A DNA stretch of 64,000 nucleotides, taken from positions 577,585-641,584 of the forward strand of contig NZ_CP029256.1 in NCBI RefSeq assembly GCF_003628755.1, written 5' to 3'. This stretch comes from Christensenella minuta (GTDB taxonomy: Bacteria; Bacillota; Clostridia; Christensenellales; Christensenellaceae). The position numbers were made by a program, and so were the translations under genes. The notes under the pieces were generated by a model. That model ran no database searches. It saw nothing but the letters and a program-made list of their open reading frames with translations, and had not been told where the DNA came from. Of the stretch, positions 18,525 through 26,950 are shown piece by piece. Every line of letters begins with the position of its first letter. Positions within the stretch are counted from its first letter, which is position 1.

Positions 18525-20852
18525 TTGGATAGAATAGTTATGCCCATGGTGGCACTTCGGGGGCTTGTGATTTTCCCCTATATGGTATTGCATTTTGACG
18601 TGGGACGGGAAATGTCCGTCGCCGCGGTAGAAGAATGCGTGATGCAGGGGCAGGAGATTTTCCTTGTAACGCAGAAGGACTTGAAGATCGAAATGCCGGA
18701 AATCAAGGACGTATATGAGATTGGTACGATCGCGAAAGTAAAACAGGTTTTGAAGCTTCCCGGGGATACGCTTCGCGTACTTGTGGAAGGGGAACGCCGT
18801 GCCCGCATTTTGTCTTATGCCGCGCGCGAGCCTTATTTACAGGCGGAGGTGGAAGTGGTTCCGGACGAAACGCACGACGATCCCTCCAAAGAAGTGGTGA
18901 AGGAAGCGTATATGCGCCGTGTAACAGATCTGTTTGAGCGGTTTGCAGCACTTGGCGCACGGATTCCGGGAGAAACGCTTTTTACGGTCAGCGAAGTTGA
19001 GGAACCGGGCAAATTTGCCGACATGATCGCTTCCAATGTAGCGATCAAGTTGGATGATAAGCAAAAGGTCCTAAGCTGTATTGACGAACTTGAACGGCTG
19101 CAGCTTGTGATGAATATCCTCAAAAAGGAGATCGACATTCTAGAAATCGACAAAGAAATCGCCTCTTCCGTGAAACAGCAGATCGATAAATCGCAGCGGG
19201 AATATTTCCTGCGTGAACAGATGAAGGTGATCCAAAAAGAACTGGGAGAGACTGAGAACGATGCGGACGAAATCGAAGAGCTGAGGAAAAAAATAAAGGG
19301 ACTGCCGCTTTCCGAGGAAGCGCGTACCAAGGCGGAAAAGGAGCTTGCGCGCATGGCGCGCATGGCGCCGGGGTCGCCGGAGATCAGCGTACTGCGAAAT
19401 TATATCGATTGGATCGTAAGCCTGCCGTGGGGCAAAGAAACGACGGATAATATGGACCTTGCGCATGCGCGTAGTATCCTCGACCAGGATCATTATGGAC
19501 TTGCCAAGGTGAAGGACCGCATTATTGAATTTCTGGCGGTAAGAAAACTAAAAAATGATATGCATGGGCCAATTCTTTGCCTTGCCGGACCTCCCGGTGT
19601 GGGAAAGACGTCGATTGCGCATTCGATTGCGCGTGCCCTCGATAAAAAATTCGTGCGGATGTCCCTTGGCGGCGTACATGACGAAGCGGAAATCCGCGGG
19701 CACCGCCGCACCTATATTGGAGCGATCCCGGGACGCATTATTACTTCGATTAAACAGGCGGACAGTATGAATCCGCTGTTTCTGCTTGATGAGATAGACA
19801 AGATGTCCAGCGATTTTCGCGGCGATCCTGCGTCGGCTATGCTCGAAGTGCTCGACCCGGAGATCAACAATACGTTCCGCGATCACTATCTTGACATCGA
19901 TTTTGATTTATCGAAGATCATGTTTATTACGACGGCAAATGATGTGAGTACGATCCCGGGACCGCTGTATGACCGGATGGAGATTATTCATATCGACAGC
20001 TATACGGATGTCGAGAAGCTGAATATAGCGAAAAAGCACCTGATTGCCAAACAGGCGAAAGAGCACGGTTTGAAGCCGTCTTCCGTCAAAATCAGCGATG
20101 CGGCGCTAATGGACATTATTCACCGCTATACGGCGGAAAGCGGCGTGCGCAGCCTTGAGCGGGAAATTGCGGCGATTATGCGGAAGTCTGCCGCTAAAAT
20201 TGTTGCGGATGGAATAGAACGGATTTCTGTATCGCAAAAAAACCTGAAGGAATTTTTGGGACTGCCAAAATGCAGCGAGACAAATGTTCTGAAGCGTGAT
20301 ACGGTAGGGGTTGTGACGGGCCTTGCGTGGACGGCGGTCGGCGGGCAAACCATGCCTGTTGAGGTGTCAATCATTCCGGGGACGGGAAAAATGGAACTCA
20401 CGGGGCAGCTCGGCGATGTTATGAAGGAGTCAGCGAAAACGGGAATATCTGTTGTACGGGCGATGTCTGGAAAATTGAAATTCCCTAAAGATATCAATGA
20501 AAAAACAGACCTCCATATCCATGTGCCTGAAGGGGCCATCCCCAAGGACGGACCTTCGGCAGGCGTCACGATGGTGACAGCCCTTGTTTCGGCACTGACC
20601 AAACGACCGGTGCGGCATGATATCGCAATGACAGGAGAAATTACCCTGACCGGGAGGGTGCTCAAGATCGGCGGAATCAAGGAAAAGGCGCTCGCCGCAT
20701 TGCGCGCCGGCATCCATACGATCATCCTGCCCAAGGATAACGAAAGCGATCTTGAAGAGCTCCCCGAGTCTGTAAGAAGCGAGCTTCATTTCATCTTTGC
20801 TTCGGAGATTGACGAGGTTCTGAAGCATGCCCTTGTGACGGAGAAAAAATAG
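18525..20852 (+). CDS. lon: ATP-dependent protease Lon (LonA)
   Basis: Cytoplasmic AAA+ protease, 775 residues from the TTG at 18525. The LON N-domain (MPMVALRGLVIFPYMVLHFD) leads to a coiled-coil region, then AAA+ with P-loop GPPGVGKT at 355-362 and LFLLDEIDKM. The protease domain has PKDGPSAGVTM with Ser678 and GGIKEK with Lys721, the Ser-Lys dyad at the spacing of the E. coli enzyme. AAGGAG at 18508-18513 fits the TTG start; the ATG at 18498 would give 784 residues but has no ribosome site and lies almost at the predicted transcription start. It overlaps engB by one base. Confidence 0.96.
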   Translation: MDRIVMPMVALRGLVIFPYMVLHFDVGREMSVAAVEECVMQGQEIFLVTQKDLKIEMPEIKDVYEIGTIAKVKQVLKLPGDTLRVLVEGERRARILSYAAREPYLQAEVEVVPDETHDDPSKEVVKEAYMRRVTDLFERFAALGARIPGETLFTVSEVEEPGKFADMIASNVAIKLDDKQKVLSCIDELERLQLVMNILKKEIDILEIDKEIASSVKQQIDKSQREYFLREQMKVIQKELGETENDADEIEELRKKIKGLPLSEEARTKAEKELARMARMAPGSPEISVLRNYIDWIVSLPWGKETTDNMDLAHARSILDQDHYGLAKVKDRIIEFLAVRKLKNDMHGPILCLAGPPGVGKTSIAHSIARALDKKFVRMSLGGVHDEAEIRGHRRTYIGAIPGRIITSIKQADSMNPLFLLDEIDKMSSDFRGDPASAMLEVLDPEINNTFRDHYLDIDFDLSKIMFITTANDVSTIPGPLYDRMEIIHIDSYTDVEKLNIAKKHLIAKQAKEHGLKPSSVKISDAALMDIIHRYTAESGVRSLEREIAAIMRKSAAKIVADGIERISVSQKNLKEFLGLPKCSETNVLKRDTVGVVTGLAWTAVGGQTMPVEVSIIPGTGKMELTGQLGDVMKESAKTGISVVRAMSGKLKFPKDINEKTDLHIHVPEGAIPKDGPSAGVTMVTALVSALTKRPVRHDIAMTGEITLTGRVLKIGGIKEKALAALRAGIHTIILPKDNESDLEELPESVRSELHFIFASEIDEVLKHALVTEKK

Positions 20853-21466
20853 TGGAGATCAAAAAGGCGAGCTTTCACACCAGTATGAAGAATGCCTCCG
20901 GCTATCCAAATGATGGAAAGCCGGAGATTGCTTTTGCCGGGAAATCGAACGTGGGGAAATCTTCCCTGATTAATTTTTTGACCAATAACGGAAAACTTGC
21001 CTATGTCAGCAAGCAACCGGGGAAAACACGCCTCATCAATTATTTCCTTGCAAATGATTCTTTTTACCTTGTCGACCTTCCGGGCTATGGTTTTGCGCGG
21101 GTGTCAAAATCGGAACGTGATTCGTGGGCGGAGATGATGGAATGTTATTTCGCCGCCGCTGAATATCTGCGCGCTCTTGTAATCCTAATCGACATTCGTC
21201 ATAAGCCGACGGAGGACGATTTGCAGATGATTGAGTGGGCGGCACATTTTGGTGTTCCGTTTATGGTCGCGGCAACAAAGGCGGACAAAATCGCAAAGTC
21301 GAAGCGCTACCACTATGCAGTCCGGATGGCCAAACATATTGAAGCGTCTCTTGACATGGATTTGGAATTTGAAATCATTCCTGTTTCATCGACGGGGCGG
21401 ATAGGAAAAGAAAAAGTGCTGGGGTATATTGAAAAAATGATAGGCCTGCAGGAGGCGGCGGAATGA
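20852..21466 (+). CDS. engB: Ribosome biogenesis GTP-binding protein EngB/YsxC
   Basis: Small essential GTPase of late 50S assembly. It has 204 residues. Motifs: G1 AGKSNVGKSS near residue 30, G3 DLPGYGFA, G4 TKADK, and an SS[TA]-type G5. The GTG start at 20852 shares its first base with the lon stop codon, a common lon-engB arrangement in Firmicutes. Confidence 0.96.
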   Translation: MEIKKASFHTSMKNASGYPNDGKPEIAFAGKSNVGKSSLINFLTNNGKLAYVSKQPGKTRLINYFLANDSFYLVDLPGYGFARVSKSERDSWAEMMECYFAAAEYLRALVILIDIRHKPTEDDLQMIEWAAHFGVPFMVAATKADKIAKSKRYHYAVRMAKHIEASLDMDLEFEIIPVSSTGRIGKEKVLGYIEKMIGLQEAAE

Positions 21467-22158
21467 ATATCTATGCAATCGGGGATTTGCATCTTTCCAA
21501 TGCACAGCCCAAAGCCATGGATATTTTTGGGGAACATTGGAAAAATCATTTTGAAAAGATAAGCGCTGACTGGAGGGAACGCGTTGCGGGAGAAGACGTT
21601 GTGCTGATCCCCGGCGATATCAGCTGGGCGATGAAGCTGGAGGACGCGCGGCCGGACCTCGATGCCATCTGCAGCCTGCCCGGTAAGAAGATCATGATTA
21701 AGGGAAATCATGATTATTGGTGGGGATCGCTGGCAAAAGTGAATGCCATGCTGCATAACGACACCTATATTTTGCAGAACAATTGCCTTGCAGTGGGGAA
21801 ATGGGTTTTTTGCGGTACGCGCGGGTGGACTCTTCCGCAAGACAGCAGCTTCGGAGGAAACGATTTAAAAATTTACGAACGCGAAAAGATACGTCTCCAG
21901 CTTTCTCTGGAGTCCGCGAAAAAGTATCCGGATTATGAAAAAATTGTGATGATGCATTTTCCGCCTATTTACCAAAACATGAAAAATACAGAGTTTGCAC
22001 AGATTCTGGAGCGGGAAGGCGCGGCGGAAGTGGTGTTCGGACACCTGCATGGCGACATTTTAAAAAATATAAATTTAACGGATGTAAAAACGGGTGGAGT
22101 GAATTACAATCTTGTCTCGGCGGACTACCTCGATTTCAAGCTGAAACGGATTCGTTAG
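21463..22158 (+). CDS. Metallophosphoesterase
   Basis: Calcineurin-like phosphoesterase of 231 residues. The two-metal site is complete: GDLHLS near residue 7, PGDISW near 48, GNHDYWW near 78, MMHFPP near 164 and GHLHGD near 192. The substrate is unknown; relatives act on phosphodiesters or nucleotides. It overlaps engB by ATGA, so it belongs to the lon-engB transcript, which ends at the terminator at 22187. Confidence 0.85.
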   Translation: MNIYAIGDLHLSNAQPKAMDIFGEHWKNHFEKISADWRERVAGEDVVLIPGDISWAMKLEDARPDLDAICSLPGKKIMIKGNHDYWWGSLAKVNAMLHNDTYILQNNCLAVGKWVFCGTRGWTLPQDSSFGGNDLKIYEREKIRLQLSLESAKKYPDYEKIVMMHFPPIYQNMKNTEFAQILEREGAAEVVFGHLHGDILKNINLTDVKTGGVNYNLVSADYLDFKLKRIR

Positions 22159-22186
22159 GATAACGCATAAGCAAAAAAAGCGACAA

Positions 22187-22217
22187 GACAGCGAAAAAAT
22201 AAGTTCGCTGTCTTTTT
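22187..22217 (+). terminator. Terminator after the metallophosphoesterase gene
   Basis: GACAGCGA (22187-22194) pairs with TCGCTGTC (22205-22212) and is followed by five T residues. It separates the lon operon from the division cluster. Confidence 0.85.
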
Positions 22218-22236
22218 GTATTTCTCGCGAAAACCC

Positions 22237-22299
22237 TTGCATAATGGTGGCGGAAATGGTAAAATTTGATTAAAAGTGGTGTAAAGTGGTTAAAAGTGG
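22237..22299 (+). promoter_or_regulatory. mraZ promoter with three MraZ-type operator boxes
   Basis: TTGCAT (22237-22242), 17 bases, TAAAAT (22260-22265) preceded by TGG (extended -10). Just downstream AAAGTGG occurs three times with a strict 10-base period (22273-22279, 22283-22289, 22293-22299). MraZ is known to bind short tandem repeats of this kind upstream of its own gene, so this is very probably its autorepression site. Confidence 0.75.
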
Positions 22300-22320
22300 G
22301 GAAAGGAGTATCGCGCGGAG

Positions 22321-22752
22321 ATGTTGATCGGTGAATACACGCACAACATAGATGCCAAAGGCAGAGTGTTCATGCCGGCGAAATTTCGTGACGATTTAGG
22401 CGAGACCTTTATCGTAACGAAGGGCGTAGGCAAGTGCCTTTTTGTGTTTTCATCGGAAGAATGGGCGAATTTCTCCGGCAAACTCAAGGACCTGCCGATA
22501 TCCGACGTGGCCGCCCAGAGCTTCACACGCATGCTGTTTGCGAGCGCCTGCGAGTGCGAGGGGGACAAGCAGGGGAGGATTCTCCTGCCGCAGCGTCTGC
22601 GGGACCACATCGGCGTTGTGAAGGAGACCGTTATTATCGGCGTGATGACGCGTGCGGAGATATGGTCGAAAGAAGGCTGGGAAGAATATAACGACAGCGC
22701 TTACGAGGATTACGAAGAAACGCTTGCCAAACTGGCGGAGCTTGGGATATGA
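22321..22752 (+). CDS. mraZ: Transcriptional regulator MraZ
   Basis: Ring-forming DNA-binding protein of two SpoVT-AbrB-like halves, 143 residues, the family length. [23 protein letters not shown] at the start and the second-half [15 protein letters not shown] carry the paired DxKGR and DxxGR signatures. It represses the division and wall operon through the boxes described upstream. GGAGTATCGCGCGGAG precedes the ATG at 22321. It overlaps rsmH by four bases. Confidence 0.96.
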   Translation: MLIGEYTHNIDAKGRVFMPAKFRDDLGETFIVTKGVGKCLFVFSSEEWANFSGKLKDLPISDVAAQSFTRMLFASACECEGDKQGRILLPQRLRDHIGVVKETVIIGVMTRAEIWSKEGWEEYNDSAYEDYEETLAKLAELGI

Positions 22753-23687
22753 GACCGCACGGGCACGTTCCGGTGCTCTACCAAGAAATGCTCGAGATGC
22801 TGAACCTTGGGGACGGAAAGATTATTGTGGATGGAACGCTTGGCGGCGGCGGACATGCGGATGGAATTCTGCAGCAGATAGGACCGAATGGAAAGCTGGT
22901 CGGCATCGACCGGGATGCGGCAGCGATCGAGCGCTGCGCACGGCGGCTCTCCGTTTATGGAAGTAAAGCAACCCTGGTTCACGATAATTTTAAAAGGATC
23001 AAGCCGATCCTGAAGGGGTTGGGGATCGAAAAAATTGACGGAGCCGTGCTGGACCTGGGCGTGTCTTCCTTTCAGCTCGACGAGGGAGAACGCGGCTTTT
23101 CCTACAATGCGGAGGCTCCGCTCGATATGCGGATGGACCGGGGCAACCCGCTTTCCGCATATGAAGTGGTCAATGGATACAGCGAAGACGAACTAAAGAG
23201 GGTCATTAGGGAATATGGGGAAGAACGCTGGGCGGCGCGCATTGCGCAATTCATTACGAAAGAACGTGAAACAAAAAAAATAGAAACAACGAAGGAATTG
23301 ACAGAAATTATAAAGCAGGCGATTCCCGCAGCTGCGAGAAGAGAGGGACCGCACCCCGCGAAGCGAACGTTTCAGGCGATCCGGATCGAAGTAAACGCGG
23401 AATTGACAGGACTCAGAGAAGCACTGGAGGATTATGTTTCTGTCCTGAGAAGTGGAGGGCGGTTAGCAGTAATCACCTTCCACTCGCTCGAGGATAGGAT
23501 CGTAAAACAAACCTTCAAAAGACTGTTTGATCCATGCGAATGTCCAAAGGATTTTCCAGTCTGTGTATGTGGAAAGGTTAGCCAGATTAAGATAATCACA
23601 AGAAAGCCCATACTGCCGGAAGCAGAAGAACTGGAAAAAAATCCACGCGCGAGGAGCGCAAAATTACGGGTAGCGGAAAAGAGATAG
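22749..23687 (+). CDS. rsmH: 16S rRNA m4C1402 methyltransferase RsmH
   Basis: SAM-dependent enzyme that methylates N4 of C1402 in 16S rRNA. It has 312 residues. [10 protein letters not shown] at the start, [14 protein letters not shown] (SAM motif I), [29 protein letters not shown] and [12 protein letters not shown] are all family signatures. [14 protein letters not shown] near residue 200 belongs to the inserted recognition domain. It is the second gene of the mraZ operon. Confidence 0.97.
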   Translation: MRPHGHVPVLYQEMLEMLNLGDGKIIVDGTLGGGGHADGILQQIGPNGKLVGIDRDAAAIERCARRLSVYGSKATLVHDNFKRIKPILKGLGIEKIDGAVLDLGVSSFQLDEGERGFSYNAEAPLDMRMDRGNPLSAYEVVNGYSEDELKRVIREYGEERWAARIAQFITKERETKKIETTKELTEIIKQAIPAAARREGPHPAKRTFQAIRIEVNAELTGLREALEDYVSVLRSGGRLAVITFHSLEDRIVKQTFKRLFDPCECPKDFPVCVCGKVSQIKIITRKPILPEAEELEKNPRARSAKLRVAEKR

Positions 23688-23703
23688 CGAAAGGAACAAG
23701 CAC

Positions 23704-24777
23704 ATGAACGCGATACCTCAGAGAGCATATGACAATTATGAAAGAATACAGCTGCCTCGCAGGATAAATGATCCGCAGCGCGGCCGTATTTCCGATATGG
23801 AAGCTTACCGCATGCAGAAAATCGCGGCAGAACGCCGCCGCCTTCAGCAGCAGGATGAAATTCGCACGGCCCGGAGGGTAGGGGTGCAGGAAGGACGCCC
23901 GGCACAGGCCCGCCAGCAGCAGGCATCCCGGCGGCAAGCGCAAGGCCAGACGAGAAGAACGCCGGAACAGGCTCAGCGCCAGCGTTATGCGGCTGCACAG
24001 CGGAATGAAGCGCAAGGCGAACGATACAGCATTCGCCAGACTGGCGTGAAGAATATTGTAGGCGGCAGAAGGCTTGCTCCCGCTTATGAAAGCGGATATG
24101 CAGCGGGGAACGATTATGCCTATGGAACGCAGCAAACGGGAAGGTCCGAAAGAAGGTATTCCGAAAGGTACGACCGACGTGGCGAATATGCACGGCCGCG
24201 TCAGGCGGCGAGCTATGGCGGATATGCTGCTCCAGCCCCGAAACGATATGTGCGCGGATATGAACGGGAACGACTTTCCGAGATAGAAAACACCGCATAT
24301 AGCGGCGTAAAGCCTATCGCGGTAGAATATGAAAGCCCCAAGAAGAAAGGGGTGATATCCACGATCCTGCTGATCGCTGTCGTGTTTGCAGTTTTGACCG
24401 GGATCGTGATCCGGTATGCCTCGATCAGCGATCTGAGCTATAAGAATACACAGATTCAGACGCAAAACGAAACGCTGAAAGACGAGCTGGATAAAATTAA
24501 AATGGAAAATGCACTCAGCCAGGACCTGAACAGCATTCAGGAGAAGGCATCTACAGAACTGGGGATGTACTATCCAACCGATGAGCAGATCGTCTACTTA
24601 GAACCCGAAGCAGAAGGGGAAACTGCCGCTGCGGAAAGCAGCGTGCAGCAGGCTGCGACGGAACAGGCAGCTGTTCAGGCTCGGGAAAGTACGGATGGAG
24701 AGGCCAGCTTCCTTGAAGGCATCCAGGGCTTTTTCGGAGACCTGATGGAGGCCTTGAAAGGATGGTTTCAGGCATGA
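23704..24777 (+). CDS. FtsL-like cell division protein with long N-terminal extension
   Basis: Occupies the ftsL position between rsmH and the PBP gene. It has 357 residues, far longer than typical FtsL (about 100-120). Residues 1-213 are a basic Arg/Gln/Tyr/Ala-rich, probably disordered cytoplasmic part. One membrane helix lies at about 216-238, followed by an extracellular coiled coil (about 245-285) whose tail STELGMYYPTDEQIVYLE resembles the FtsL/DivIC end. A further Glu/Ala/Gln-rich tail of about 55 residues ends in an amphipathic segment. The FtsL call rests on position and topology, not strong sequence identity. Confidence 0.7.
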   Translation: MNAIPQRAYDNYERIQLPRRINDPQRGRISDMEAYRMQKIAAERRRLQQQDEIRTARRVGVQEGRPAQARQQQASRRQAQGQTRRTPEQAQRQRYAAAQRNEAQGERYSIRQTGVKNIVGGRRLAPAYESGYAAGNDYAYGTQQTGRSERRYSERYDRRGEYARPRQAASYGGYAAPAPKRYVRGYERERLSEIENTAYSGVKPIAVEYESPKKKGVISTILLIAVVFAVLTGIVIRYASISDLSYKNTQIQTQNETLKDELDKIKMENALSQDLNSIQEKASTELGMYYPTDEQIVYLEPEAEGETAAAESSVQQAATEQAAVQARESTDGEASFLEGIQGFFGDLMEALKGWFQA

Positions 24778-24795
24778 GGATAAGGAGTTAACGGT

Positions 24796-26895
24796 TTGGC
24801 AACCTCGCATGTCCTGATTACAAGAAAAAGACTGCTTGTCTTATTGATTATATTGATTGTACTCATTATCCTGCTCATGACGCGAGTGGGATATTGGTCT
24901 TTATGGAAAGGCGCGGACCTGAAGGCGCAGGCCGAATCGCAATGGGTCAAAGATACGGAGGTCAGCGCAAAGCGCGGTTCTATTATGGACCGGAATCAGC
25001 AAATTCTTGCACAAAGCGCGGCGGCCGATACGGTAGTGCTCCTGCCAGAAAAGATTGAGAAGGCGCAAAACGCAGGGGAGGTCGCGGATCAGCTTTCGCA
25101 GATACTCGGACTGGACCGTGAGGAAGTTTATCAGAAGGCCGCCAATACGGAGAAAAAGGAAATTTGGCTGAAAAGACAAATTTCCATGGAGCAATCAGAA
25201 CAGATCGAAGCGCTCGATCTGGATGGAGTTGCTTTCCGGGACGATGTAAAACGCTTTTATCCCAATAAAGATTTTGCGGCGCAGGTGATTGGCTATACGA
25301 CGCTTGACGGCGAAGGCCAGACGGGGATCGAGAGGCGCTACAACACCACGCTTTCGGGCCGTGCGGGCAGGCAGGTTGCTGAAACGGCGAAGGATGGAAG
25401 CGGTGTACCCAATGGGCAGGAAATGATGATTCAACCGCAGGACGGCTTGAATGTAGTGCTTACTATTGACGAAATCACCCAGAGCTTTTTGGAAACCGCC
25501 TGCAAAAAGCTTTATGAAACACAATCGCCGGAGAGCGTCCAAGGGCTTGTAATGGACGTAACCAACGGAGAAGTGCTCGCTATGGCGAACATTCCCGAAT
25601 TTGACCTGAATTCTCCGCCGCGTGATGATGCGGAGGCGCTGTCTGCGCTTTCCGCCAATGTAATCACAGCTACCGCATACGAGCCGGGAAACATCTTTGG
25701 AATATTTACAGCAGCGGCGGCACTTGACAGCGGGACCCTAGGCGGCGAATACGCATGTACGGGTTCTCATATTGTGGATGGAGAAGTCATTACGTGCAGT
25801 AACGCTCATGGTTCGCAGGATATGGCGAATACGGTGCTGAACCATTGCAGCATAGGAGCGGCAATGCAGGCTGGCGCTATGGGGCGTGATGTGTTCTATC
25901 AATATTTGAAGGGATTTGGCTTCGGAACGAAAACAGGGATTGATTTCTCTACCGATACGGCAGGGGATCTGACCGAAAAACGTTATGCGCGGGAAGAAGA
26001 TGTGGCGGTGATGGGTACGGGGACGGATCTTAAAATATCCCAAATGCAGCTTGCGGGCGCTGCGGGCTCCATAATAAACGGAGGCACCCTGTATACGCCT
26101 AAGATGGTGCTTGGCCTTTCCGATGCCGATGGCAATATGGTGGAATCCTACGAGCCGGAGGCAAAGGGACAGAGCGTTACGGCAGAAACGGCTGCGCAAA
26201 TCAAAGCGGTAATGGAAAGCAGGGCACAGACGGATGGAGTTGCCGTTGCGGGCTACTCTACCGGCGCGATGTGCGGATATGCACATCAATATAAGGACGG
26301 AGCCGTCGTGCAGGGCAGAGTTGTTTCAACATATATTGCATATGCGCCGGCCGACGATCCAAAATATATGGTGATGATTACAGCTACGGGGATGCCCGCG
26401 ACCGAGACCGTGGAAACGGCGTGCGCTCCATACGTGCAGGAAACACTGGAAGGGGCGCTTAAAAATGGAAATATTATGCCCAGTGAAAATATGCAGGAAC
26501 AGGAGAAAGTAACTGTACCGAACGTCGTCGGAATGGAATTGCAGGAAGCGCGTGATGCGCTTGCAAATGCAGGCCTGCAGTCTTCCTATGATGGAAACGG
26601 CGTCGTAACCAGCCAGGTGCCGGCTGCGGATGAAACGGCCTATAAGAACAGCACGGTTACCCTTTCTATGGAGACTAAGGCGATGCAGCAGGAGGGAGCC
26701 GAAATGGTGACCGTCCCGGACTTCACAGGTATGGATATGGCGGCGGCCAGGGATACGGCAGTTTCTTCAGGGCTTGTATTTATTGCGAGAGGAAATGGCG
26801 TAGCACAGGGGCAATCGCCTGCGGCGGGAACGCAGGTCAGTAAGGGAAGTAATATCGTTGTTGATTTTAGACTACAAATTGCGTCTGCGGAGTAG
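24796..26895 (+). CDS. PASTA penicillin-binding protein lacking catalytic motifs (FtsI/SpoVD position)
   Basis: Class B PBP of 699 residues: one membrane anchor (about 13-33), dimerisation domain (about 50-215), transpeptidase-like domain (about 245-545) and two PASTA repeats (about 572-695). The fold motifs are clear (YEPGNIFGIFTAAAALDSG, FGFGTKTGIDF, IAYAPADDPKYMVM), yet the active site is gone. The SxxK position reads Asn299-Ile-Phe-Gly302, the SxN position reads His-Cys-Ser352, and the KTG position reads Met-Cys-Gly when GYSTGAMCGYAHQYKDG is aligned with the usual GYKVAGKTGTAQ block. It should not acylate penicillin or crosslink peptide. TTG start at 24796 behind AAGGAG. Confidence 0.88.
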   Translation: MATSHVLITRKRLLVLLIILIVLIILLMTRVGYWSLWKGADLKAQAESQWVKDTEVSAKRGSIMDRNQQILAQSAAADTVVLLPEKIEKAQNAGEVADQLSQILGLDREEVYQKAANTEKKEIWLKRQISMEQSEQIEALDLDGVAFRDDVKRFYPNKDFAAQVIGYTTLDGEGQTGIERRYNTTLSGRAGRQVAETAKDGSGVPNGQEMMIQPQDGLNVVLTIDEITQSFLETACKKLYETQSPESVQGLVMDVTNGEVLAMANIPEFDLNSPPRDDAEALSALSANVITATAYEPGNIFGIFTAAAALDSGTLGGEYACTGSHIVDGEVITCSNAHGSQDMANTVLNHCSIGAAMQAGAMGRDVFYQYLKGFGFGTKTGIDFSTDTAGDLTEKRYAREEDVAVMGTGTDLKISQMQLAGAAGSIINGGTLYTPKMVLGLSDADGNMVESYEPEAKGQSVTAETAAQIKAVMESRAQTDGVAVAGYSTGAMCGYAHQYKDGAVVQGRVVSTYIAYAPADDPKYMVMITATGMPATETVETACAPYVQETLEGALKNGNIMPSENMQEQEKVTVPNVVGMELQEARDALANAGLQSSYDGNGVVTSQVPAADETAYKNSTVTLSMETKAMQQEGAEMVTVPDFTGMDMAAARDTAVSSGLVFIARGNGVAQGQSPAAGTQVSKGSNIVVDFRLQIASAE

Positions 26896-26912
26896 AAGGA
26901 TACAACACTTTG

Positions 26913-26926
26913 TGGTATAATATAAT
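26913..26926 (+). promoter_or_regulatory. Possible internal promoter before murE
   Basis: TGG directly followed by TATAAT (26916-26921), overlapping a second TATAAT (26921-26926), in the 55-base gap before murE. An extended -10 could work without a good -35, which is not seen. Confidence 0.4.
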
Positions 26927-26950
26927 CCGGATTTCGGGAGGATGCTGAAA

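Noticed and set aside
24796-26895. Loss of PBP motifs as a local frameshift or sequencing error
   Set aside because: Residues on both sides of each lost motif stay in register with class B PBPs, and three separate sites are affected without any length change.
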